Origin: Typha latifolia
Taxonomy: Eukaryota > Streptophyta > Magnoliopsida > Poales > Typhaceae
Direction of reading: 5' to 3'
Assembly: GCA_019914945.1 (NCBI GenBank)
Contig: CM034102.1
Location: 2,407,501-2,471,500, forward strand
Length of the DNA stretch: 64,000 bases
Shown piece by piece: positions 12,604 through 22,621 of this stretch. Numbering within the stretch: the first letter of the stretch is position 1; each line of letters starts with the position of its first letter. Below the pieces are notes generated by a model, which was not told the origin of the DNA, did not search any database, and saw only the letters and a program-made list of their open reading frames with translations. The position numbers and the translations under genes were made by a program.

Positions 12604-13498
12604 ATCCTGGTTTTAAAATAGGTGCAATCCAACGACCTAAAAAGATTAGGTAAGAGGATTTTCTACAAGTAGGGATGTAGGAATTTTGTGCAAACAAAGG
12701 GAAAAGAGTTGGAAGATAATTAAAATATGTAGGTTGATAGTTAAAGTTTATTTTCCAATATTAAACACAAATACCAAGGATCAAGGATGATGAGGTACAA
12801 TAGTCTAAATTTTGCGGTAGTAATCTTGGTCATTTAAACGAGAAAGAAACTAACATATTTTGTTTTCTATTTGTAGTATCATTTTCTTTTTAAAAATGAC
12901 CAAAAAAATAATCAACTTGTTTGAAGTAAGGATTAATTATATTTTGACCTTCATAGAGCAACTCGAATTTGGAGCCCAGTGCACCCTCCAATCGGGCTCT
13001 ATCATTAGCTCCAAAGTTGGAGCTAGCAAGAGTGGGGCCAAAAAAAGCAAACCCAACTCTCTTTTTTTTTTTTAATTCTAAATTTGCCCAATAAGTATTG
13101 CATTTAATAATTTTAATTTTATCTGTATCTTTTATTAAATAATATAGTTAGTTAAACTGAGTATATAATTAGTTTTACTAATCAGTTTTTAACAAAAATA
13201 GTACCGTTGGAAAGGTCTCATCGAGACTTTTAAAATGAGTCTAATATTAAATTATTTTTGAGTTAATTTAAATTTTAAAATTTTTATTATTTATAAAAAT
13301 AAGATAATAATTTATTATTTATAAAATAAATATTTTATTATTATTTAAAATCAATGTGTCCTAAAATATAATTACTTAAAATTATTTCTCAATGTAAATA
13401 TTAAATATTAAAATACATCAAATATGAAATACATCAAATAAAAATTACATTACATATCTATTATTTTTATTATTAAATGTTAATTTCGACTTATTTTG

Positions 13499-13538
13499 TG
13501 TAATGTAATTTTGATATTTTAATCAAAATTACATTACA
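13499..13538. repeat. Perfect 17-bp inverted repeat with 6-base loop
   Basis: The arms tgtaatgtaattttgat and atcaaaattacattaca flank the loop atttta. The right arm's attacattacatatcta also occurs as a direct repeat near 13443-13460. It may be the core of a fold-back MITE remnant. Confidence 0.8.
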
Positions 13539-13589
13539 TATCTACATTGTCGTTCATTTATTTCTTCTAGTGTACGATTATTTTATATG

Positions 13590-13890
13590 CTAACCTCGCA
13601 TTATACTGCAGTGCACGCTTATAACCCTACATTACGTCACAATGCGGGTTTATAACCTTGTATTAATTATACTGTTTATTTATTTATCTAGTGTATGTTT
13701 ATTTTATATAGAGTGCGAGTTTATAACCTTGCATTACACCATAGTACAAGCTTATAACTTTGCGTTACACTGCAGTGTGTGTTTATAACATTGTATTAAC
13801 CCGTAGTGTCACTTTATCTCGTGCATGGTTATTTTATATAAATGTGCGAAGTTATTTTCCTGCAATGTGGACTTATAACTCTACATTATC
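13590..13890. repeat. Degenerate repeat cluster with the core tttataac-ttgcatta
   Basis: Variants of g(c/t)ttataac(c/t)(c/t)t(a/t)cattac recur at about 13618, 13651, 13710, 13748, 13780 and 13869, some separated by cactgcagtg or tattttatata pieces. Spacing is irregular (about 30-90 bases). It looks like an old tandem array broken up by indels. Confidence 0.6.
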
Positions 13891-14334
13891 AGTATATAAT
13901 TATTCGGTATATTGAATATTTTAAATCCACAGTTTTAATAAAAAATATTATTATTTTAGAAAAATACTATTATTATTACTACTACTTTAATATATACTCA
14001 ATGGTATCTTCATCATTTGGTATAAAACATCATTTTCAATACAAATTTATTATTTTCTAATACTTTAATATCAACTTTATATCATATTAAATATAATTAT
14101 TACTCATTATACTAATATTGAACTAAATATTAAAATAATTTATACTAATATCAGCCCTTCTATTCTCGTATTAAAAATTATAATATTTATGGATATTCCA
14201 CTTTTATTCTGCGAGTGGACGGGGCTAAAAGAAGAGTACACATAAGCATTGTTCCGGTGAGTTCGGATCAAAGCTAACTTCAAGGCAAGCAATTCTAATA
14301 AACCCACAACCTAATGGCTAATGTAGCAAATTAA

Positions 14335-15804
14335 TTACTTCGATCCATACTTAGCCACAAACTCAATAATATTCCTATCCGAACTGCCTCCCTCCCCGAC
14401 CGCCGCCTTAGCCTTCTCCCCCCACTCCTTTGCCCTCCTCCTATACTCCCCACTCCTCTCCCCCTCCATCACCTCCCTCACGCACCTCTCCACCTCCTCC
14501 CTCCTCACCAACCCCTCCCCGCCGCATTCCGCCTTCACCCTCACCCCGACACCCCACACCCCCTCCACGTACTTAGCGTTCGTCGGCTGATCCGTCCAAC
14601 CCGGCATTGCCACCATTGGCACCCCCAGCGCGATCCCCTCCACCGTCGAGTTCCACCCGCAGTGCGTAAAGAAGCACCCCACTGCCTCGTGGGCCAGCAC
14701 CTCCAACTGGGGGCTCCAAGAGATCACGATCCCTCTCTCCTTGGATTTCTCCAAGAAATCTTCCGGCAATATTGAGGCTTCTGAGGATCGGACGACCCAG
14801 AGAAAGGTTTTGTTGCTGTTGAGGAGGCCGTGGGCGAGTTCGGAGATTTGAGCCGGGGGCAGAACCGTCATGCTGCCGAAGGAGACGTAGACGACGGAGT
14901 GGGGTGGCTTGGAGTCGAGCCAGGAGATACAGGGAATGGTGGTCGGAGTGAAGAGGTGGAAGCCGTAGGCGTCGTCGGAAGGAAGGCGGTTGTCGAGGTA
15001 GAAGGACGGCACCGTCGGCCCGACGGTCTTCGCCCGCCATGTCGATGACATATACTTGGCTTCCTGCTCGGAATTTCATATGTCATAGTTAAATGATAAA
15101 TATCAGTGTGGTATCGTAGGAAATAACAATAAGAGTAAAATATAGGGTGTGTTTTCGATAAATTTTTTGTCGGACCTCAGGTTCCAGCTCATAGAAGGAG
15201 TTCATAAACACTTCATCCGCCGTCTCCAACCCCTTGAACTGCTCCAGCACCCTCACGAAATAAGCCGCGTAGACACCCGGCCCAGGCAGAAACGAAGGAA
15301 AATCTCCCGGCTCGAGCGGGGGCAAACCGGTCAATTCCACCGGCCCGCTCTCCACCGGAACCTTCATCTTCCCCTCCCACACCTGCGAGTAGATCGCGTC
15401 GACGGCGCACGACTGGGTGAAGAACGCCACCGCCGCCGCGCGATAGGCTGGGCCCACGGAAGGAAGGCGTCGTAGACGACTGCGTGGACCGGGCGGCTGG
15501 CGGCCGACTCGGAGCGGAGGAGGGCGTCGAGGGTTTCCGAGCCGGCTGACTCGAGCCCGGTGAGGTAAGCCTCGATAGATTCCGCTCCGGAGAATCCGAC
15601 TCGGTCGAAGCCGTCGGAGATGGGGGCTAGGTGGACCGGGCCAGGGGTCGGGTGGGTGGAGGAGAGGATGAAGCGGGTGACGGCGAGGGTGCAGCGGAGG
15701 TGGTAGGAGGTGAGGCGCTTGGCGAATTGGAGCATGGGGTTGATGTGGCCTTGGTTTGGGTAAGGGAGGAAGAGGACGTGGCCGCAGTTTTCGTTCCCCA
15801 CCAT
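14335..15804 (-). pseudogene. UDP-glycosyltransferase, UGT74-type, copy 2 (13-bp deletion in exon 1)
   Basis: Same two-exon structure as copy 1: 15176-15804 and 14335-15063, with the intron and both splice sites conserved. The start (MVGNENC) aligns with that of copy 1. Exon 2 is intact, with the PSPG box and a C-terminus in the expected frame (EFVAKYGSK). Exon 1 is 629 bases against 642 in copy 1: a 13-bp deletion in the GC-rich segment around 15438-15446, after AQPIARRR, shifts the frame. The downstream half of exon 1 (AFFTQSCAVDAIYSQVWEGK onwards) lies open in another frame. Translation from the normal start would end before the sugar-donor domain, so I call a pseudogene. Near-identity to copy 1 means the lesion is recent, unless it is an assembly error in a GC-rich run. 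Confidence 0.8.
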
Positions 15805-15899
15805 TTCTCTTTTTTTTCTCAAGACGGTGATAAATTATGTGGAGTGAGAAGAAGGTGCGGTGGATTGGGAGAGTGAATGATTTCTCTGTTGTCTCCTTG

Positions 15900-15910
15900 T
15901 ATATATAAAG
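15900..15910 (-). promoter_or_regulatory. Putative TATA box of UGT copy 2
   Basis: tatatataaag lies about 96 bases upstream of the copy 2 ATG and reads CTTTATATATA on the gene's strand. An equivalent clear TATA is not evident at the same distance in copy 1, where the sequence upstream of about 9890 has diverged. Confidence 0.4.
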
Positions 15911-16324
15911 AATATAACTATAAAGACACGATGTCAAAATTTCAGTCGTCAGGAATGAGGACATTAATACATATAAGAACACGATGATGACTTACTTGGA
16001 GAGGACGGAGGATGCCCCGTCTTTTTGGCACGGTGCAGTCAAGGTTATTGGGAGGAAGAAGAAACTGAGAGCATTTGGGCGGCATCTCTCCCTATCATAG
16101 CCACCGAACATTACTACGACAGTTAGGTACCTATCTCATCACTAAGAATGTTCTGAAATCTAACTCTAACTTAAATAATGGATAACCCGGCTATTCTGTT
16201 GGCTTAAAAAAATAGTTTAGCTTTTTCGCTGGAACAACAGTTTAATAACGTATATAATTTAAAATCTAGACTAAATAACTTACTATATAATTGTCCGGCC
16301 CACAATTAGCCTTCTGACTCTTCT

Positions 16325-16660
16325 TTTTTTAAGAGAGAAAAAATTATATCATTGATTCATTGATACCAAGAGTTACACACCTAAGGTAAAACAAGCTCGA
16401 TCCGTGAGATCTTAATAGTAAGGTTACATTAGTAAGTTTACGAGCAGAAAGCTTATTCTCTCTACTTGTAAATAAGATTGAAATAGAGTGAGAGGGGGAG
16501 GAACGTCTACACTCATTTTGCATTGTGAAAAGATAAGAGAAGAAAGCTTGCTTTCTCTTCCAAGGCTATCGCAGTCAGTATGAAGGCTCCAATTCCGACC
16601 TCAACTCCACCACGCAAACTCGCATCAATCCAACAACAAGAGGTCCCATCCTTCAAAGTA
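16325..16660 (-). mobile_element. Insertion in UGT unit 2, probably the 3' end of an RNase H-bearing LINE
   Basis: The segment is absent from the matching place in unit 1 (between the blocks at 10345 and 10370). It begins with a T-rich run on the plus strand, which would be a poly(A) tail for a minus-strand element. On the minus strand a short frame reads CCWIDASLRGGVEVGIGAFI, which resembles the first strand of retroelement RNase H domains. The exact ends and target-site duplication are not clear, so the element type is tentative. Confidence 0.45.
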
Positions 16661-17007
16661 ATATATAAAAAAAACTAAAAACTTTTTCGAATCTGTTGGT
16701 TGTCTACCTTCAAAGTAGTTTTGTGGGATTTCCCTCGTTTGCCAATTGTTTATTATTCTGGTCATTTACTTCTGTTTTATTATTATTATTTTTAATAACT
16801 TTGGTCCCTAAAGTCATGATAGAGCCATGAGTCCCAGAATTCTTTTGTCCTGCTTTTCATACCAAGTCTCATGCTACTGTGTTTATTTGTCGTGTATCTT
16901 TGATTACCAAGAAGGAGATTTAAATATGAATGATTTCTCAATTAAGATTTTATTAAAAAAAAATTATTCTTATATATAATTCATCCATGTAGAAGGCATA
17001 AACTGAG

Positions 17008-17494
17008 CAAGTTTAACTAAATTCAGGTGGGTCATGAGAATACAAACAAGAATACTACTTATTTATTAGATGAATTAGAATTTCTAAACACTACCACGAT
17101 ATGCTTATTAAGTATATTACACAAATTATAAATATAATTATTGGATGGGCATAAGTTATTTGGGTTGTAAATAAATTTATTCCAATTATAAATATATCTT
17201 TTGCGTTATAAACAGGTTAATTAAGATTATCGTGTTAGAAATAGGTAGACGGATTAAGTTATAAATGAGTTGAGGTAATAAATATAAAGATGATCCGATT
17301 AAATAATATGAATTAACTATTTACTATTCAAATTTTATTAGACTAAATTCAAACAAATTTAAAAATTGGGTTAGCGTTTAAGTTATTGGTCGGTCTAACG
17401 TTTGCCACCCATCCTACTAAACCATCAATAATTGGTGGTCTTTATATGCAAAGCACAACCAACCGACGAGAGAGGAGAACGAGGAATTGGGGAG
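17008..17494. other. AT-rich region upstream of the RNase gene
   Basis: Contains repeated (g)ttataaa(t/c)(g)ag pieces around 17160-17290 similar to those at 52590-52760, probably remnants of one dispersed AT-rich family. A TATA-like tttatatg lies near 17440, about 55 bases before the ATG of the RNase gene. Confidence 0.4.
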
Positions 17495-20400
17495 ATGGAG
17501 AAGGCTTCGACTAGTCTCCGTAGTCTTCTCCGCCTCTCCCTCGTCCTCTTCGTCTCCTTCCTTTGGCTACCATTCTTCCTCTCTTCTTCGGAAGCTTCGA
17601 GCCAAAGGGAATTCGATTACTTCGTGTTGGCTCTCCAGTGGCCCGGCACCATCTGCCAGAATACCCACCATTGCTGCTCCTCCAATGGATGCTGCAGGTA
17701 ATCCCTTTGTTTCCCCCCCAATTCCATCGTTCGAGCAATTTTAAGATCTGGGTCCGTTTTGCGTTTCTCCAAGGAGTAGCCTTTTGGATTTGATCGTATT
17801 TATACCAACTGAATGATTCTTAAAAGAATTGGCTGTTGAGAATTTTGGTTTCGCCAAATTTTTATTCCTCTTATAGAAAAATGGACTTAGAGTTCGCTAA
17901 TTTTGTATCTGTTCTAATTTGCAGATCAGATTCTCTGCCGTGGTTTACCATTCGTAAGTACATGATTCTAACTACCATGAATTTTCTGCATATGGGATTT
18001 TAATTTCTCTTTCTATAATAATTGGTTGTTGGAAATTCGACTGACTGTATACAAGCATCTATTAAAACAATGTCAACATTAATCTCTTGCTTGGGCAGCA
18101 ATTTCTACATTTTGATTATAAATACAAGTTTTTCAGTAGACTGTGGGAAGATCAGACAGATGATGATGATCATTCTAATAGATAAGATCATAAGATAAAC
18201 CAAGAAAAGCGAAGGATTGAGAGTTAAGTTTGTCTTCTCTAGAAAGAGTTAAGACTTGGGATATTACAAAGCCACATAGCAGGAAAACTGTGCTAAATAT
18301 ATCTTATGGAGGATCGAGGTGGCAATCATCTTGGTACATAGTACATAAAATTACATTGTGCAGCATTGAACATGATTTACATTAATTTTCGACAAGAACT
18401 TTTTAATAAATTTCCATCTAAAATATGCTTGCACCATGAAATAACTATTATCCTACTGATCTAAACTAGGACACTTTCACATGATATGGTTTGTGAACTG
18501 ATTCATTGTAAAACTTTCTATAACAGATGGACTCTGGGAAAATTATGATGATGGCAGCTGGCCTGCTTGCTGTAGTCATTCTAATTTTGACATGAAAAAG
18601 GTTTCCAGTTTACAAAATCACTCTCCACAGATACTTTAGTATATAATGGGATCGTTTATATTTTCTAACATATTGTAATGTTCCAGTCTGATCATCATCT
18701 TCTTTGATTTGCACATAGATTTCATCCTTGTTACCAACCCTCGAGAAATACTGGCCATCCTTATACTGCAGTTCATCATCACTTTGTTATGGTGGAAAAG
18801 GACCATTTTGGGCACATGAGGTATCAATTAAGAAAACAATTTATCTGATTATACTTATTGGTAAACAATTTTATGGCTAAACAAGATTCTGTTGTTCTTA
18901 TGCATGTGTTGATTGGTTGCTGGATCACTGCAGTGGGGTAATGCGACTTCTGAACTTATTTTACAAAAAAGTTTTCTTTTTCTGTCTTCTGTAAACCAAC
19001 TACATCCTAAACCCTTCCATCTTCTCTTAAACTAAATGTAGCCTAAATTTTGTCATGCAGTGTTCCATGCAAAATATTTTCTTTTTTTTTTAATACTTTT
19101 AACTGCTCAGTTTAGAAGCAAGAAAAAAGGTATTGACACTTAGGTTTTAACTGTTAGTTTTCTTTGTAAAAGCTTAAGCAACTAAGCCTTCTGTGCAAAA
19201 ACAGAACTACTTAGGTACCACCTACAGTGTATATCGTTGTTGCTTTGCGATAACAAACTTTTCTTAAGAAACTAAAGGAGAGATAGAAATTATCTTCTTC
19301 AGCTACATTCAGTGGTGGAGCCATACAGAACTTGTCAGCCAGAGCCTTCAATTTTGTTAGTCTACTAGTGTTCAATTTTGAGTAGATTTCAAGGTTTATT
19401 CAAGTTGTGCATTAATTGTTCATTCTATTTCTCTACTTACCCTAACATCCTGACATTGACTTTCTTTCTGGCAGAAAAGCATGGGACATGTTCCTACCCA
19501 GTAATACAGGATGAATATAGCTATTTCTCCACGACTTTGGATCTATACTTCAAATATAATATTACGGTTAGTATATGTAGCTTGCATACTTCTGTTCTGC
19601 TTTTCTAGTTGGTCATCTCTCTGATGCTTTTCTAGATTCTAAGATTTCCATATTGCAGGTTATTTCTTTGTATTTTATTGACAAAATGTGTTCCTCTAGA
19701 TTATGCTACTTTTCTTGTTCTCCTGGTTTCTCACTGAATCCAATCAAAGATATCTTATTCCTCTTTACTCAAATGGATGTCAAGTATATAATTGCTCAAT
19801 GGAACTGCATTTCTCTTAATGACAAAATTGATGTAATCTTAACATACAATTTGCTGTTATAAATTAGGATTTTGCAAAAAGGAGTATCAAGTTTTTCAGT
19901 CCAAAAAGTCAGTTTGTTTTTTTTCCTTATTTATTTTGCATAAACTACCCAACTTTTCAGACTGCTATGCTGATGTAATGACGAATCTGCATTTGTTAGC
20001 AGTAAGTGAGTATCCGATGAGCTGCATATTTTATTACTCATGATCCACATATCATATGGTACGCTGTTTGACTCTAGGAAAATCAGGACAGAAAATACCA
20101 TATAACAAAAGCAAAATGTTAATCTTTTGAAATCTGACAAGTTGAGGGACCATCTTTGCAAGTTCCTCAAATGCCTGACATAGAATTATTTCATATTTCT
20201 TGAACATATTCTATTGCTTGACTAATTCCTGTTCAATATGTTCTTTTGTTACTCCGAGATTCTCAATATATTAAGAAACTAATATAAAATCAAATACCAT
20301 GCTCATATGTCTCCTGAAAGGATTTATACTTGGTCATAATTCATGTTCTCTCACTCCCATGAATAATCCTAGGTCTATTAATGTACTAAAGTTTCTTGAG

Positions 20401-21333
20401 CTTGAAAAGGCAAATTGACTATCATTTCAGTATTCATACTAGATCCATGTTGGTAGAACTGCATTGAGCTAGATATCATCCTCTCATGAATTAAACTTGT
20501 CAATTAATTCTTGCAGAATTTGATTTTCTTTAACAGTTTTTCGTATTGGCAGAGTATTTTGTGTAGTGCAGGTATCGAAGCTGCAAATGGGGAGAGATAT
20601 CCACTAGGAGACATTGTTGCCACCATTAAGAAGTCCTTCGGAGCAACACCTTTACTTGCTTGCAAGCATGGGTCATTGCAGGAACTCAAATTGTGCTTCT
20701 ACAAGGATTTCAAGGTCATCCCTCACTTCTAATAAACTAACTTTTTTGTCTAGATCTATAAGTATGTTGCTTGTTGATGTTTGGCAGTTCATCTTGTGTG
20801 CTAGATAATACTGCCCTATAGCATAAGATCATCCTTCAATGCTGCCTTTTGCATTTTATCTTAGGCTCTTGTAAAATGCCCAACCTTTTGCTCCTATCAG
20901 TGGTTGAAATCGGATTTTCAGCTGTATTACTGACTATTATCTTGCAACTTACTTCAATGATTTCTTCCCATTTTCAGCCTCGTGATTGCATAAGTGGGTC
21001 TAATATGGTGAACGGCACTGTAAACTCAAGAAGCTCTTGCCCTAGATATGTCAGCTTGCCAACATATATGCCCCTCGGTAAGTTTCTTCCATTAGTTAAT
21101 TTACTATATCATATGTTTCCCAACCATTTTCAATACCTTACAAAGAAATCAGATAGTTAACTATCCTTAAGTAGTTCTCCTATTAGTGGGATAAAATTTT
21201 CACACCTATTTATCAAGCATATTCTTGGCCTTCTACTAATGCCTTGGATGCAATTTTAGTGCTGGGAGATATCAGTGGATCAACGTCTGGGCCAGCTAAC
21301 CACGAAATGTTCAGATCTCTCACTGCTTCTTAG
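17495..21333 (+). CDS. S-like ribonuclease T2 (RNS2 type)
   Basis: Nine exons: 17495-17697, 17925-17953, 18527-18600, 18719-18820, 18934-18937, 19475-19566, 20553-20714, 20978-21077 and 21260-21333. They total 840 bases and encode 279 residues in continuous phase. T2 enzymes cleave RNA via 2',3'-cyclic phosphates in the secretory pathway; RNS2 of Arabidopsis works in the vacuole and in rRNA turnover. A signal peptide occupies about residues 1-35. [13 protein letters not shown] is the family start, FTIHGLW supplies catalytic His78 (CAS I), and FWAHEWEKHGTC supplies His135, Glu136, Lys139 and His140 (CAS II). Cysteines for the usual disulfides are present ([31 protein letters not shown]). CAS I has HGLWE instead of HGLWP, a non-catalytic change. 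The C-terminal extension ending SLTAS could act in vacuolar sorting. No breaks are seen. Confidence 0.93.
18934..18937 (+). other. Four-nucleotide microexon (TGGG) of the RNase T2 gene
   Basis: Exon 4 ends ...CAT GAG/gtatca (His-Glu) and exon 6 begins ...gcag/AA AAG CAT GGG (Lys-His-Gly). Direct joining would leave the wrong phase and omit the Trp and Glu of the HEWEKHGTC motif. The sequence cactgcag/TGGG/gtaatg between them has proper splice sites on both sides and supplies exactly TGG G, restoring Trp137, Glu138 and the frame. Confidence 0.85.
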
Positions 21334-22621
21334 ACAGAAGAATTCCTGTGTGAACTTCTAAACTGGAGCTGTAATCCATTTGATGATCTCGTGGTGTATA
21401 TATATCATGAACTATATACAGTTGATTATCTCTATCAATGAATTGCATTCAGAAAGGATCGAAACTTGTAGAATATGTACATATAGTCATCCAACAAACC
21501 TATCAACTATTTTAATGTTTAAACTTTTCTACTTGCATAGACTTATTGTTATAGTATTTGATTATTTCCATGCTGGTCTAAGGGCTCTTAAATAGGGATA
21601 AACAGGCTATTCGTGTGCAATGTATAGGCCATTCCTTTGATTCATAAAGTTTAATAACTTCTTATGAACTCAACTTCTGCTAAATTCAGACCTCTTACCG
21701 TAAGAAAAGCAAGCTTGAGCACCCTAATATTTAGCTAAGCAATGCTCATTTCTGATGTTCTAAGCAACCAGAAATTCAAGTTAACAGTAAGAAAACACTC
21801 AATTAGATAGTGAAATGAGCACCATTCCATAATCCTGAACTGTCATTGCCTGACTCCATGACATGTTAATGTTTATTGCAACAGACATTCACATGGTTCA
21901 ATGTCATTCTTCACAAATCTTAGGTATGATACACATAATTCAAAGTAACTAATTTCAATTTAATGGGATGATCAATGTCCAACAGCAAAAGAAGAACCAG
22001 CTTTCATGCTTGAGGAAGGTTGATACCCATGGACTTTCTTGGCCTATCAATCTCACGAACCTTCCACTGTTCCACAGATGTCTCATATAGGCAGGAAGCT
22101 GCATGTCACTGTAAGAAAATAAGAGAAAGACTTATTGATTCTTTTATGAACAAAAAGATAGATAAGTAGTGACTCAAAATGAAGTTAGGATAAAGAAGAG
22201 ATGGTCCTATGAGCATTTGAGTTAGCTAGACTGTTAAGTCTATCCATGAGTTCTATAAGAGAAGGTGCTTGGCAGTTGACATGATTTATATGGTCTCGTA
22301 AAAGTTCTTTTGGTCGTTCTTCCAGCATAAGTTACCAAACACACAAAAGGATTTGACATTGGGGGCCTAGCCCGTGAAGAAAAAGTGACTCGTGTTAACT
22401 GAAGTCTGAAGCAATGTTATGATAAAAAAACACTCTTGTTTTATGTGGACGTTCCATAATGCATGTTGCACAAGCACAAATTCAATCAAAAAACAAAAGT
22501 CACAAAAGATGACTCAGTAAGATAGAGGAAAGAACCATTTGGGTCTAATTATTTTATTAAAAAGCTAGTTTTAAGTCAAGTCATAATAAGTTGAAGATGT
22601 ACTTACCAAAATCTACACCTG
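21334..22621. other. Convergent intergenic region
   Basis: Lies tail-to-tail between the RNase and HAD hydrolase genes and should hold both 3' UTRs. No coding pattern or repeat is visible. Confidence 0.5.

Larger units (their letters stand above)
12617..14239. other. AT-rich spacer between the two UGT units
   Basis: No gene is visible. The stretch is very AT-rich from about 13080 on and contains a perfect hairpin (13499-13538) and a cluster of degenerate repeats (about 13590-13890), listed separately. At 12960-13035 short inverted pieces occur (agctccaa with ttggagct). Confidence 0.5.
14240..17007. repeat. Segmental duplication, unit 2 (carries UGT copy 2)
   Basis: Direct-repeat partner of 8285-10917. 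It contains the second UGT, a similar promoter block (about 16010-16100 matches 9940-10010), and the blocks at 16690-16910 and 16930-17007. Relative to unit 1 it has an extra segment of roughly 0.34 kb at about 16325-16660. Confidence 0.85.
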
